A stretch of 53,335 bases of DNA from JBBIND01 sp037444075 (GCA_037444075.1 JBBIND010000021.1:1-53335), one strand, 5' to 3'. Positions 1-9,356 are shown, counted from the first letter of the stretch. The notes: generated by a model not told the origin, from the sequence alone. Translations and numbers: made by a program.

Positions 1-35
1 GCAACGGGGGAACAGCCTCCGCAATGGGTGAAATT

Positions 36-50
36 GGTGACTGTCCCCGG
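36..50. repeat. REP-like GTGAC-TGTCCCCG motif, copy near left edge
   Basis: The bases read GGTGACTGTCCCCGG. A near match in the opposite orientation lies at 46877-46890. Motifs of this kind (GTGAC followed by TGTCCCCG) are common in REP-type repeats near REP-associated transposases in several phyla; that link is from general knowledge, and no transposase is visible here. The rest of 1-237 holds no gene I can recognise; a 71-codon open frame there has no supporting features. Confidence 0.3.
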
Positions 51-237
51 TTGGCTCTCCGAATGGAAGCACAGCGACAAAGCAGCGGATGCTCGGGCCT
101 GCTTGCGGTGATGGGCAGCCTCTGGATCTTCTGCAGTTTCTTCTAGAGAAGGCACTAACTCTGGGGTCTTCTCGCCGCTCTACGCTGCCGACGGCAGTCA
201 TCCTGCCCTTGGCGCTGCTGCAATCCCGAACGGCACC

Positions 238-660
238 TCACTTCAGAACGACAGCGCTTGATGGCAGCAGGCCGAACAAGAGCCAAAGCGTCTCACGGAT
301 GTAGCCGTTTCGTGCACGATGATAAACCGATTCAAACACCAGATTGTCACCTCGATAGCGCTGGACGGTTCGGGGAAACAGGGAGTTAAGGATCATCGGC
401 AGGCCGACTACGGCCAGAGGCGTGTCTCGCGCCATGATGAGAATGAAACCCAGGACAGCCTTGGGTAGCGCAAAGATGGCTCCCAGCGCCCACAGTCCGA
501 GCACTATGCTATCTGAAGAGAAGAATGCCACTGTTGCGATCCCATTGGCGATCAGGGATAAGAGGAACGCGCCGAGGGTCACCAACCCTCCGTACTGCAA
601 AAGAAAACCAGATTCTGCAGAGTCTTCCATTGGTCGTTTAGCCTTCTGCTGCTCACTCAT
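238..660 (-). CDS. Small integral membrane protein, unknown function
   Basis: A protein of about 140 residues with a short polar N-terminus (MSEQQKAKRP) and two clear hydrophobic segments at roughly residues 16-44 and 48-75, followed by a third weaker one and a hydrophobic tail. I chose the ATG at 660; an in-frame GTG lies four codons upstream. No good Shine-Dalgarno sequence is visible. I do not recognise a family. The clean membrane-protein pattern supports a real gene, but its role is unknown. It is transcribed away from the DUF6807 gene on its right. Confidence 0.55.
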   Translation of the reverse strand: MSEQQKAKRPMEDSAESGFLLQYGGLVTLGAFLLSLIANGIATVAFFSSDSIVLGLWALGAIFALPKAVLGFILIMARDTPLAVVGLPMILNSLFPRTVQRYRGDNLVFESVYHRARNGYIRETLWLLFGLLPSSAVVLK

Positions 661-842
661 AAGGGGGCTCACAAACGTGAATCAAGTTTAGCATTGGAGA
701 CCAATGACCGTTTTACTTTCTCGGGTCGCAAGCTTGTTGAACGACCCGCCGGCGCCGTGTACGTTCGATGCGGTCGGCGGCCGCGCGCCCTGCCATTGCT
801 TTCCTTGGGCGCCCGGGACCGGTATATGATACCGGAGACCTT

Positions 843-1799
843 ATGAACAGAAGACAGTTCCTCGGGGCTTCCGGCGCCATCGTTTTGGCGCCCACACACT
901 TGAGATCCTCTCCGGCTGAGGTTGCTTTCAAGGAGAGCGAAGCGAAGATCGATGTGCTCGCCGGCGGCCAGCTCATCACCACATTCCACTTCGACTCCCA
1001 GTGGGCCAAGCCGTTCCTGCACCCGCTGCGGACGCCGTCGGGAGTGGTCGTCTCGCGCGGCTTTCCGCTCGAAAAGGTCGACGGCGAGAGCAATGACCAT
1101 CCTTGGCACAGGGGCATTCTTTACGGGCACGGCGACATCAATGGCGCCGACTTCTGGAGGGAACGGAGCCCGGAAACGGCAGGGCGGCTGACTCCCAAGA
1201 CGCGCCCTCGGACTTCGCGGCGAGAGGGAGCCGGTGTGCTTGAAGTGCAGCTCGACATGCTGACGCCCGGCGGAACGCCCTTAGGGACCATTCTCCAGGG
1301 CTGCCGCTTCGCCCACGCCGCCGGACATTATTTGATCGACATTCGACTGGCCATCGCCGCGGACCGCGGCGTGGCGCTGAAGATGGGGGACACTTCCGAC
1401 GGCGGGCTTGGCGTCCGCCTCGCAGACGAATTCAGGCAGGACCGAGGCGCCACTCTGCGCAATGCGGAGGGACTCACCGGCACGGAGAACATCTGGGGCA
1501 AGCGCTCCCCCTGGGTGGACTATTCGAGCCTGGTAAAAGGCCGGAAGGCGGGCGTCTGTGTTTTTGATCATCCCGCCAATCCCCGGCACCCAACTTACTG
1601 GCACGCGCGCGGGTATGGCCTGTTCGCCGCCAATCCTTTTGGGGAAAGAGACTACTTGAGAGATAAGACGAAAGATGGCAGCATGACCATTGCCGCCAAT
1701 GAGCGGGCCGAATTCCGATACCGCGTCGTCATTCACGATGGCGACGCAGCCGATGCTGAAGTGGAGAAACTCTATGGACAATACAGTAGCGGTGTTTGA
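843..1799 (+). CDS. DUF6807 (PmoA-like) family protein, Tat-exported
   Basis: A 318-residue protein starting MNRRQFLGASGAIVLAP, a twin-arginine signal, so it is probably periplasmic. The segment around residues 80-105 (DHPWHRGILYGHGD) matches the His-rich region of DUF6807, the 'methane oxygenase PmoA' annotation family. That name is misleading: these proteins usually sit in sugar or polyol catabolic clusters beside Gfo/Idh/MocA oxidoreductases and have no shown monooxygenase activity. The ATG at 843 follows a GGAG sequence; an upstream in-frame start at 768 would bury the signal and is rejected. A degraded Gfo/Idh remnant follows directly and overlaps the 3' end, which suggests a former operon. 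Confidence 0.8.
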   Translation: MNRRQFLGASGAIVLAPTHLRSSPAEVAFKESEAKIDVLAGGQLITTFHFDSQWAKPFLHPLRTPSGVVVSRGFPLEKVDGESNDHPWHRGILYGHGDINGADFWRERSPETAGRLTPKTRPRTSRREGAGVLEVQLDMLTPGGTPLGTILQGCRFAHAAGHYLIDIRLAIAADRGVALKMGDTSDGGLGVRLADEFRQDRGATLRNAEGLTGTENIWGKRSPWVDYSSLVKGRKAGVCVFDHPANPRHPTYWHARGYGLFAANPFGERDYLRDKTKDGSMTIAANERAEFRYRVVIHDGDAADAEVEKLYGQYSSGV

Positions 1800-2118
1800 G
1801 TTCCCGAATGCGCTCGGCGTCCTCACCAGCGCCACGCTCCAGCCGAGGTCGGGCAACCAGCGCAGTTTCGAAATCCTGGGCACTAACGGCACCGCCATCC
1901 TGAAGCCGATTTAGCCGCCGTCGCTCGTGATCGACCTCGAGCGCGCTGCCGGCCACTACGCTGCGGGCGCCAATCAGGTCGAGATGCCGCGCTATCAGCG
2001 CTACGTGGATGACTTCGAGGAATTTGCTGTAGCCATCCGCGAAGGGCAGCCCCTTTCCATTACGCCCGAGGGAGACCTGCTCGTACAGGAAGCTCTCATC
2101 ATGGCCTCGGAGATGTGA
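1774..2118 (+). pseudogene. Gfo/Idh/MocA oxidoreductase, C-terminal remnant with in-frame stop
   Basis: Reading from ATG 1774 gives DNTVAVFEFPNALGVL, then an in-frame TAG at 1912-1914, then continues in the same frame (VIDLERAAGHY ... QEALIMASEM) to the TGA at 2116-2118. Both parts look like the end of a Gfo/Idh/MocA-type oxidoreductase, including the typical FAVAIREG segment. The N-terminal Rossmann half is missing; the DUF6807 reading frame occupies the DNA where it should be. A deletion joined to a nonsense mutation is the simplest reading. A recoded stop cannot be excluded but is unlikely given the missing N-terminus. Confidence 0.7.
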
Positions 2119-2366
2119 TGATGCGGCCTCCGGAGGAGAAACGGCCGCTCAGCCGCCGCGAATGGCTGGCGGCCGGAGGGCTGATGCTTACGGCCGGCCG
2201 TTCCGTGGCGCAATCCGCCCGGCCTTTTGTGCTCGATTGCCAGTCACACCTGTATGTCCCGGATCTGGTGGCTTTGATGCTGAAGCGCAGCGCTTCCACC
2301 GGCGGACCGCGCATCGCCCAGGAATCAGCCGGCTACCTGCGGGAGGTCGAAGCCCGGCTTCACTGA
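2118..2366 (+). pseudogene. Amidohydrolase family protein, truncated after the signal region
   Basis: The start ATG overlaps the preceding stop (ATGA at 2118). The reading frame gives a twin-arginine signal (SRREWLAAGGLMLTAG) followed by FVLDCQSHLYVPDLVALML, which resembles the first strand of amidohydrolase-2 (TIM-barrel) enzymes, where a D-x-H-x-H type motif is expected. It stops after about 80 residues, whereas the family is usually 350-400. The overlap shows it was once translationally coupled to the oxidoreductase remnant, so three genes of one catabolic operon are damaged or reduced here. Confidence 0.6.
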
Positions 2367-2371
2367 GCCTG

Positions 2372-2749
2372 TCACTCCTGTCCCGTTCGAGCTTCTGCCG
2401 AGCCTGCGCCTGTCGTAGAGTTACGCCCTTCGCGTGACTTCAGGTACGAATGAGCCAGGAAAAGCACGCCCGGAATCCCCGCGATCAACACCGGCGCCAA
2501 GGGCTTGATGATGACGCAAAACGCCGCCAGCGAAGCTAATGAGAGGACCGCGCCGAAAAGCTGCCACCGCAAGGCAACCAGCATCCCTACGAAGACCAGC
2601 GCCAGAACCGCCAGGCCTGCCCACTCGCGAACACTCGTCGGCGGACCCGAGTGAGGGAACAGGAACTCGGCAATCACGAACATCAGGTAGAAGCACGCCA
2701 GCAGAACCGCCGCGATGCGCGCCGTCCATAGCAGCGTCCTTTCAACCAT
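2372..2749 (-). CDS. Small integral membrane protein, unknown function
   Basis: A 125-residue protein with four hydrophobic segments, about residues 8-30, 42-60, 64-82 and 84-102, and a polar C-terminal tail. The N-terminus MVERTLLWTARIAAVLLACFY looks like a first membrane helix. Compact four-helix proteins of this sort are common in acidobacteria and lack a known role. It ends only six bases from the end of the truncated amidohydrolase frame on the other strand, so the breakpoint of that gene lies at or near this one. Confidence 0.6.
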   Translation of the reverse strand: MVERTLLWTARIAAVLLACFYLMFVIAEFLFPHSGPPTSVREWAGLAVLALVFVGMLVALRWQLFGAVLSLASLAAFCVIIKPLAPVLIAGIPGVLFLAHSYLKSREGRNSTTGAGSAEARTGQE

Positions 2750-2805
2750 AAACGCTCCGCCCCGCCGATTGCCTCCGTGGGATAGGCTTCAGCTGTCCTT
2801 CGAAA

Positions 2806-4233
2806 TCAGATCGACCAGCCCTCCCGAGACGGCTCGCTGACGTAGCGGTTCGCTTCGGGGTCGTTGATGAACTCCAATTTGGCGGCGTCCCAGCGCAAAG
2901 CCCGGCCGGTGCGCAGCGCGATGTTGCCAATCAACGAGGCCTCGGTGATCAACCCGCCGAAATTGAACTCGCACATCGCCGTCGGACCGCCTTTGCACGC
3001 GACGATCCACTCGGAATAATGGCCGCTTGAGCGCTGCGCCACACGCAGCGGCGGACCCATCGCCTTCATCCGCTCTTCCGGCAACAGAATCGGTCCTCCG
3101 CTGAAGCCTGTGAGGAGCGAGCCCTTGTCGCCTTCGAACAGCATGCCCTCCGCCGGGAGCGGACGGTTAGGCTCGATCTCCGCCGGCCGCCGCGGTTTCA
3201 ATCCGCCGTCGTACCAGGTCATGCGGACCGGCGGCAGCGCGCCGCGCGCGGGAAAGTCCCAATGAATGACGGACGCCACAGGCGCCGTTTCAGGCGTTCG
3301 CAACGCTTTGGAGCGGCGCACGATGCCCGTCGGCCCCTGTTCCTCCACCAGTTCCACCAGGATTGCCGCGCTGGAATGGACCGAAACGGCGTGCTCCAGT
3401 TGCAGCGCTCTGAAGACGATGTGGAACGCGTGGCAGGCCATGTCGCCCAGAGCACCGGTGCCGAAATCCCACCAGCCCCGCCACACGAACGGGTGATAGA
3501 CATGGTGGTAAGGCCTGTACGGAGCCGGCCCCAGCCACAGGTCCCAATCCAGCCCCGCCGGAGCCTGCGGCCTGTCGGCCGGCCGCAACAGGCCCTGCGG
3601 CCAGATGGGACGGTTCGACCAGACGTGGACATCGCGCACGTTGCCGATGGCTCCGCTCCATATCCAATCGCAGACCGCTGCGGCGGCTTCCGAGCCGCAC
3701 GATTGCACGCTCATCTGCGTGGCTACGCCGGTCTTGCGGGCGAATTCGGTCACCATCCTTGATTCGGCCAGCGTCCGGGTGAGCGGTTTGGCGCAGTAGA
3801 TGTGCTTGCCCCGCCGGAGCGCGGCCATGACGATGACGGCGTGCGTATGGTCCGGCGTGCCGACCACCACCGCGTCGATGCCCTTCTCTTTGTCGAGCAT
3901 GACGCGGAAATCACGGTAACGTACCGCTTTAGGATACCGCTCGTAAGTCTTTGCTGCAAAACCCTCATCGACGTCGCACAAGACGGCGATATTCTCGCTC
4001 TCGCAGTTCCTCAGGTATCCCGCGCCCATCGCCCCCACACCCACTCCGGCGATGTTCAGCGTATCGCTGGGCGCCTTAAAGCCCGGCCCGCCGAGCACGT
4101 GCCGGGGCAGAATCGTGAACCCGGCTGCCAGCGAAGCCATGCCTGGCAACGCCGCGCGGCGCGAAATGCCCCGCGCTTTGCCGCCATTCTGGCCGGAAGT
4201 GGTCGAACCGCCTGTAGAGATAACTTGGGACAT
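2806..4233 (-). CDS. Gfo/Idh/MocA family oxidoreductase, Tat-exported
   Basis: A 475-residue predicted NAD(P)-dependent oxidoreductase of sugar-like substrates. After a long leader with a twin-arginine stretch (ISRRAALPGMASLAAGF, about residues 23-39) comes a Rossmann start (NIAGVGVGAMGAGYL) and the Gfo/Idh signature region YCAKPLTRTLAESRMV, where the usual E of the EKP motif is A, as often in exported acidobacterial and planctomycete members. ATG 4233 is chosen because GAAGAAGG precedes it; an ATG 18 codons upstream lacks such a site. The protein is full length, unlike the remnant at 1774-2118, and may supply the same function. Confidence 0.85.
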   Translation of the reverse strand: MSQVISTGGSTTSGQNGGKARGISRRAALPGMASLAAGFTILPRHVLGGPGFKAPSDTLNIAGVGVGAMGAGYLRNCESENIAVLCDVDEGFAAKTYERYPKAVRYRDFRVMLDKEKGIDAVVVGTPDHTHAVIVMAALRRGKHIYCAKPLTRTLAESRMVTEFARKTGVATQMSVQSCGSEAAAAVCDWIWSGAIGNVRDVHVWSNRPIWPQGLLRPADRPQAPAGLDWDLWLGPAPYRPYHHVYHPFVWRGWWDFGTGALGDMACHAFHIVFRALQLEHAVSVHSSAAILVELVEEQGPTGIVRRSKALRTPETAPVASVIHWDFPARGALPPVRMTWYDGGLKPRRPAEIEPNRPLPAEGMLFEGDKGSLLTGFSGGPILLPEERMKAMGPPLRVAQRSSGHYSEWIVACKGGPTAMCEFNFGGLITEASLIGNIALRTGRALRWDAAKLEFINDPEANRYVSEPSREGWSI

Positions 4234-4353
4234 GGATTTTGGCCTTCTTCGTAAGATCAGGGCAAGCTGTCGCCGCGTGTTCTGCACTCCTATGGCGCGC
4301 CGCCAGCGGACATACTATCACAAGAATCCCATCGGCAAGCCAAGTAGCAGGGC

Positions 4354-4359
4354 TATAAT
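4354..4359 (+). promoter_or_regulatory. Sigma-70-type -10 box
   Basis: A perfect TATAAT lies 21 bases before the GTG start at 4381, with GGGAGGA between them. No convincing -35 hexamer is seen 16-18 bases upstream. Confidence 0.45.
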
Positions 4360-4380
4360 CTTAGCGGGAGGACGAGTACC

Positions 4381-5031
4381 GTGCGGCTTCCATCTCTGTT
4401 GTTGATTCTGGGAATCGCGCTCGGCTGCCAGGCGGCGGAGAAGAAGCCGCCCGCCGGGCGTGCTGCCAATAGCGCGTTGGAGTTGCGTGCGGACCTGTAT
4501 ATGGACCGCGATGAGCTGAGCCGGCAGATGGGCGCCAAAATGGAGCCTGGGATTGCCGGTATTCGGGTTCATGTAACACCTCAACAACACTCGCCCATCA
4601 CTTTGCATCGAGACGACTTTCTACTTCGCTCCGACAAGGACGGGCAACGTTCGGGTCCCTTCGCTCCCAGCCAGATTGCAGGCAGCTCCGTGCTGGTGAT
4701 TTCCTCGCGCGGCGGCGGCGCCGGAATCATGACCGAGAGTGGCGGTCCCGTCTGGGGTGGCGTAGGCGGACCGCCCCGGCGGCTGGGTACGGATAACGTA
4801 TCCGTGGGCGGAGCGGGAGAGGCTGGAACTCCTCAGGCTACGGCGGGTTCAGACCAGAAGGGAGAGAATCCGCTGCTGGCGGCCCTGCGGGAAAAGGAAT
4901 TGACGAGTGGGGAAACCTCGTCCCCTCGAACGGGTTGGCTCTATTTCCCGCTCGAAGGCAAGCACAAGGCGAAGGACCTGGAGTTGATTTACAAGGGAAC
5001 GGCGGGAACGCTTTCCATACGATTCAAGTGA
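4381..5031 (+). CDS. Secreted protein, unknown function
   Basis: A 216-residue protein from a GTG start after a GGGAGGA ribosome site. The N-terminus MRLPSLLLILGIALGCQAAE is a signal peptide; the Cys at position 16 makes a weak lipobox, so lipoprotein status is uncertain. The middle is Gly-rich and low in complexity (about residues 110-155). The C-terminal part ends in a hydrophobic beta-like pattern (LELIYKGTAGTLSIRFK). I do not recognise a family. The next gene starts seven bases after its stop codon, so the two are probably co-transcribed. Confidence 0.6.
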   Translation: MRLPSLLLILGIALGCQAAEKKPPAGRAANSALELRADLYMDRDELSRQMGAKMEPGIAGIRVHVTPQQHSPITLHRDDFLLRSDKDGQRSGPFAPSQIAGSSVLVISSRGGGAGIMTESGGPVWGGVGGPPRRLGTDNVSVGGAGEAGTPQATAGSDQKGENPLLAALREKELTSGETSSPRTGWLYFPLEGKHKAKDLELIYKGTAGTLSIRFK

Positions 5032-5037
5032 CAAATC

Positions 5038-6132
5038 ATGCGCACATCTGACCTCGATACGCCCGCACTGTTGATCGACCTCGACATCCTCGAGCGCAAC
5101 CTCAACCGCGCCGCCGAATATGCCCGCGCTCACGACCTGCGCCTGAGGCCGCACACCAAGACCCACAAGATGCCGGTGCTCGGGAAGCGGCAGCTCTCTG
5201 CCGGCGCCGCCGGACTTACCGTCGCCAAGGTGAGCGAGGCGGAGGTGATGCTGGGCAGCGGCACGCCGGACATGCTGATTGCCTACCCCGTGGTAGGGCG
5301 CCGCAAGCTCGAGCGCCTGGTGGAAGTGGCCCGTCAAACCAGGCTCACCGTGGCGCTGGATAGCCTGGCGGCGGCGCGGCAGCTCTCCGATGCGGCTCGT
5401 CAGGCTCAGGTGCAAATCGACGTGCTGGCGGAAATGGACGTGGGCCTCGGCCGCGTCGGGGTGCGTCCCGGCCAGGAATTGCTGCAGCTCGCCCAGGGCA
5501 TTGAACGGCTGCCCCGGTTGCAATTTCAGGGTATTGCTTTCTATCCCGGTCACATCAAGAACCTCGATCAGGAGGGACAGCAGGCCCTCGAAAGCTTGTC
5601 AAAAACCGTCGCCGCCAATGTCCGGGACCTGAAGCGCGCCGGGCTGCCTCCGGCGGTTGTCAGCGGCGGCTCCACGCCGACCCTGTTCCATTCGCACCTG
5701 ATCCAGGGGCTGAATGAGATTCGCCCCGGCACTTATATCTTCAATGACCGCAACACCCTCAGCGGCGGGGGCTGCGCCTGGGAGGATTGCGCCGCGAGCA
5801 TTCTCACCACCGTGGTCTCCACCTCCGTGCCCGGACGCATGATGATCGACGGCGGGTCGAAGACTTTCTCCTCCGACCGGCTGGTCACCACCGGCGAAGC
5901 GACGTTCGGGCACATCGTCGACGCCCCCGAAGCCGTGTTTTTCCGCATGAATGAGGAGCACGGCTACGTCGATCTCCGCCGTTGCGAGCGGCAATTCGAC
6001 GTCGGCGACAGGGTCCGCGTCATCCCCAACCACATCTGCACGGCCACCAACCTGCACGAGAAAGCCTACGGCGTGCGCGGCGACGAGGTGGAAGAGGTAT
6101 TCGAGATCGAGGGGCGAGGGAAACTCCAATAG
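5038..6132 (+). CDS. D-threonine aldolase-like PLP enzyme (DSD1/alanine racemase fold)
   Basis: A 364-residue PLP-dependent enzyme of the family that includes D-threonine aldolase and metal-dependent D-serine or D-threo-hydroxyaspartate dehydratase. The PLP-lysine segment is PHTKTHK at residues 38-44. The C-terminus has NHIC followed by HEKAYGVRGDEV, matching the His/Cys metal site of these enzymes. Length is normal for the family and no signal peptide is present, so it should be cytoplasmic. Substrate cannot be decided from sequence: D-threonine or another D-beta-hydroxy amino acid is the best guess. It follows the secreted protein gene by six bases. Confidence 0.85.
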   Translation: MRTSDLDTPALLIDLDILERNLNRAAEYARAHDLRLRPHTKTHKMPVLGKRQLSAGAAGLTVAKVSEAEVMLGSGTPDMLIAYPVVGRRKLERLVEVARQTRLTVALDSLAAARQLSDAARQAQVQIDVLAEMDVGLGRVGVRPGQELLQLAQGIERLPRLQFQGIAFYPGHIKNLDQEGQQALESLSKTVAANVRDLKRAGLPPAVVSGGSTPTLFHSHLIQGLNEIRPGTYIFNDRNTLSGGGCAWEDCAASILTTVVSTSVPGRMMIDGGSKTFSSDRLVTTGEATFGHIVDAPEAVFFRMNEEHGYVDLRRCERQFDVGDRVRVIPNHICTATNLHEKAYGVRGDEVEEVFEIEGRGKLQ

Positions 6133-6246
6133 CGCTGCATCCGACCCGGCGGTCAGCCGGTTTGATGCCGTGAATCCTGCCCTTGGCCCGTGCGCGGAGA
6201 GTTCCCGTCTATGGACTGAGATTGTTGACCGCGGCTTGCACGGCGG

Positions 6247-7614
6247 TCAGCCGAAATCGAAGAGGGTACCGCGCCCGAGCAGGCACTGAGGGTCAAGGTG
6301 CAGCTTCACGCGGCGCATGGCGTCGATTTCCTGGGGCGTGTACTGGATTTCAAGCAGGGCCTTCTTGCGTTTCCCCAGGCCGTGCTCCGCGCTCACCGTA
6401 CCCCCTAACGCCACCGCCCGCCGGGCAAACTCGACCAGCAGCTGCCGTCCCCCTTCGAACGTGGCTTCGCTATCCGGAAGAATATTGACGTGCAGATGGG
6501 CGTCGCCGATGTGGCCGAAGATCACGTAACGGCCGGGAAATGCCTGCTCCAGGCGCGTGCGGTAGCAAGTCAGCATCTCCGCATTGCTGGCGGCAGGCAC
6601 CGCGTAGTCGCTGCCGAGCTTGGTGAATCCGTTCCGGCGAACGCGGTCATTCACCAGTTCCGGCAGGGCGTGCCGGAAACGCCGGAACCGCTCCCGGTCC
6701 GCGGCGGAGGCGGCGAACCAGGAAGACTCGACGTCGGCCGAAGCCTCGGTCAGCCGGTCCACCCAGAGGTCGGTCTCGTGTTCCGCCGCTTCACTGCTGG
6801 CCACTTCCTGCTCAAACAAGAGCGCTCCTCCGCTGCCGGCAGGGATCTCCGGATAGCGGTCTCTAAGAACTTCGAGCGACGGGCCGTCGAAATACTCCAG
6901 CATGCGGAGACCGGCGACGCCCCGCCAGGCGTCGACCGCCCGCACCGTCGCCGCGTCATCCGGCAGAAACGCTACGCCCGTTAACAGGCAGGCGGGCTGC
7001 GGCAGCAGTTGCAGTTCCGCCTCAGTGATCACGCCGAGCGTGCCCTCACTTCCCGCGAACAGGTCCGTCCACTCCAGTCCGGGTGTAAGTTTGTAGCCTG
7101 CCGTGTGTTTGGCGACCGAAGGCGGGCGAACCGGAGTCAGCGGAAACGTCACCGGTTGGCCTTGCCGCACCTCCAGCAACTCCCCGTTGGCCAGCACGAC
7201 GCGCAGCGCCATGACCCAACGCCGCGTGGCGCCGTAGCGGAAACTCCTTGAACCGCTCGCATTGCAGGCAATGATCCCGCCCACCGAAGCGGACGTCTCC
7301 GTGGGGTCGGGCGGAAAGAACTGCCCCGCCTGAGCGGCAGCGGCATGCAGGTCCGCCAGCGTTACCCCGGCGCCGGCCCGGCAGTAGCCGGAATGGATTT
7401 CGAGGCGCCGGAGTTTTTCGGTAGACAGCACCCAGCCGCCTTGCGCCACACGCCCCCCTGTGAGGCCTGTGCCGGCTCCGGCGATGGTCACCGGAATCCC
7501 ATCCTCACTGGCTTCCCGCAGCACAGCCGAGACAGCGGCTTCGTCCGTGGGAACGCAGAGGCGCTCGGCCTGTCCTCGAAAGCCGGAGGCGTCTTCGAGA
7601 TAGGCCGGGTTCAC
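6247..7614 (-). CDS. FAD-linked oxidase (GlcD / D-lactate dehydrogenase-like)
   Basis: A 455-residue flavoprotein of the VAO/FAD_binding_4 type. The FAD-binding part has AGAGTGLTGG near residue 46 and ASVGGIIACNASGSRSFRYG near 108-127; the C-terminal FAD-oxidase domain ends with TVSAEHGLGKRKK. Such enzymes oxidise D-2-hydroxy acids such as glycolate or D-lactate; GlcD is the closest type, but no GlcE or GlcF partner is adjacent, so it may be a single-subunit D-lactate dehydrogenase-like protein. It starts with GTG seven bases after the end of rnj and is probably read through from it. Confidence 0.85.
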   Translation of the reverse strand: MNPAYLEDASGFRGQAERLCVPTDEAAVSAVLREASEDGIPVTIAGAGTGLTGGRVAQGGWVLSTEKLRRLEIHSGYCRAGAGVTLADLHAAAAQAGQFFPPDPTETSASVGGIIACNASGSRSFRYGATRRWVMALRVVLANGELLEVRQGQPVTFPLTPVRPPSVAKHTAGYKLTPGLEWTDLFAGSEGTLGVITEAELQLLPQPACLLTGVAFLPDDAATVRAVDAWRGVAGLRMLEYFDGPSLEVLRDRYPEIPAGSGGALLFEQEVASSEAAEHETDLWVDRLTEASADVESSWFAASAADRERFRRFRHALPELVNDRVRRNGFTKLGSDYAVPAASNAEMLTCYRTRLEQAFPGRYVIFGHIGDAHLHVNILPDSEATFEGGRQLLVEFARRAVALGGTVSAEHGLGKRKKALLEIQYTPQEIDAMRRVKLHLDPQCLLGRGTLFDFG

Positions 7615-7621
7615 GGCAGCG

Positions 7622-9292
7622 TCAGACTTCCAGGATGACCGGCAGAATCAGAGGGCGCCGTGAGGTTTGCTTGTTGAGGAACCGCTTCAGGTCCGTGCGT
7701 ATCTTCTCCTGCATCAGCCCCCAATCGGTCCTTTCCTCGGCGCTCGAGTTTTCGAGCGTGCGCACGACTGCCTGCCGCGCCTGACCCAGGATATCCGTAC
7801 CCTCGTCGCCCGAAATGAAGCCCCGGCTGACGATTTCCGGACGCCCCTCGGTCACGCCCGTCAGCTTGTTGATGGCGATGATGGGGATTACAAACCCATC
7901 TTCGGAGAGGTGACGCCGGTCCCTGATGACGAAGTCCTCCACGACCTCGTCGATCGTACCGGAATCGATGCAGACCCGCCCCACCGGGACTTTGCCTGCC
8001 TTCCGTGCCCCGTTCCCGTCGATTTGCAGTTTTTCGCCCGTCTCGAGGATGAACACGTCCTCCAAGCCCGCGTCCCGCAGATGCTGAGCAAAGGCGGCGT
8101 GCTTGGCCAACTGCCGGTATTCTCCGTGGATCGGCAGGAAGTACCGTGGGCGTACGAGGTTGAGCACCAGTTTGAGCTCCTCCGCGCTCGCGTGACCGGA
8201 AACATGCAGCGGCGGCTGCATGGAACCGTAAACCACTTCCGCGCCTCGCCGGCACAAGTGATTGATCATGCGGTAGATCGCTTTCTCATTGCCGGGGATG
8301 ATGCGCGAACTCAGCGCGACCGTATCGCCATGCCCCACCTTCAGGCTCTTGTGGTTGTCCACCGCCACGCGGGACAGCGCCGACAAAGGCTCTCCCTGCG
8401 TCCCGGAAATCACGACGGCCACCTTGGAGGCGGGATGCTGCATGATGTCCTGCGGGCGCAGCAACAACCCGTCCGGAATCCGCAACTGCCCGTGGTTGTG
8501 CGCGATTTCGGTCACTTCCAGCATGCTCCGGCCGAGCATCCCCAGCTTTCGCCCGTACTCCCCAGCCAACTCGGCGATCTGTTGCAGCCTGTGGATGGAG
8601 GAACTGAAGCAGGCGATGATCAGCCGCTTCTCTGCCCGGTTGAAAAGCTCCTCCAGCCGCGGGCGCACAGCCCGTTCGCTTTCCGTGTATCCCGGCCGGT
8701 CCACGTTGGTGGAATCCGAGAGCAGCAGCAGGACGCCGCGCTTGCCGTATTCGGCCAGGCTGTGCAGGTCAAAAAGGCGGTTGTCGGTGGGCGTCGGGTC
8801 CACCTTGAAGTCGCCCGTGTGGATCACCACGCCGAGCGGAGTCGTGATTGCCAGAGCCACCGCGCTCACGATGGAGTGGGTCACCTGCAGGAACTCCACC
8901 TCGAATGGACCAATCTCGACCTTTTCCCCCGGTTTGACCGTATTCAACTGAACGTCGTCGAGCATTCCATGCTCTTCCAGGCGGCGGGAAACCAGGGCCA
9001 GCGTAAAGGCGGTCGCGTAAACCGGGATGTTCAGTTCGGAAAGCAGGAAGGGGGTAGCCCCTATGTGGTCTTCATGACCGTGAGTGAGGATGAGGCCGCG
9101 GACGTGCTCACGGTTCTCCTTGAGGTAGGCAAAATCCGGCGTCACGATATCGACGCCGAGCAACTCCGCTTCGGGGAACATCATGCCGGCGTCCACCACC
9201 AGGATGTCGTCCCCGTAGCGCAGGGCCAGACAGTTCATCCCGAACTCCCCCAACCCGCCCAGGGGAATCACTTGCAGGCTTGCGTCCGGCAT
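7622..9292 (-). CDS. rnj: Ribonuclease J
   Basis: A 556-residue beta-CASP metallo-beta-lactamase ribonuclease that degrades and matures RNA from the 5' end and also cuts internally. The zinc motif HGHEDHIG is at residues 71-78, preceded by LGGLGEFGMN, the classic RNase J start. The beta-CASP region and the C-terminal domain are present, so the protein is full length. There is no clear Shine-Dalgarno sequence before the ATG. A strong hairpin terminator ends 65 bases upstream, so expression may depend on read-through (see 9357-9507). The FAD oxidase gene follows in the same direction. Confidence 0.95.
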   Translation of the reverse strand: MPDASLQVIPLGGLGEFGMNCLALRYGDDILVVDAGMMFPEAELLGVDIVTPDFAYLKENREHVRGLILTHGHEDHIGATPFLLSELNIPVYATAFTLALVSRRLEEHGMLDDVQLNTVKPGEKVEIGPFEVEFLQVTHSIVSAVALAITTPLGVVIHTGDFKVDPTPTDNRLFDLHSLAEYGKRGVLLLLSDSTNVDRPGYTESERAVRPRLEELFNRAEKRLIIACFSSSIHRLQQIAELAGEYGRKLGMLGRSMLEVTEIAHNHGQLRIPDGLLLRPQDIMQHPASKVAVVISGTQGEPLSALSRVAVDNHKSLKVGHGDTVALSSRIIPGNEKAIYRMINHLCRRGAEVVYGSMQPPLHVSGHASAEELKLVLNLVRPRYFLPIHGEYRQLAKHAAFAQHLRDAGLEDVFILETGEKLQIDGNGARKAGKVPVGRVCIDSGTIDEVVEDFVIRDRRHLSEDGFVIPIIAINKLTGVTEGRPEIVSRGFISGDEGTDILGQARQAVVRTLENSSAEERTDWGLMQEKIRTDLKRFLNKQTSRRPLILPVILEV

Positions 9293-9356
9293 AGAAGTAC
9301 CAGATTAACATAACCTTAGCGGACTTCAGGGGTATTTCGAGGCAGGCGCAAACTCC

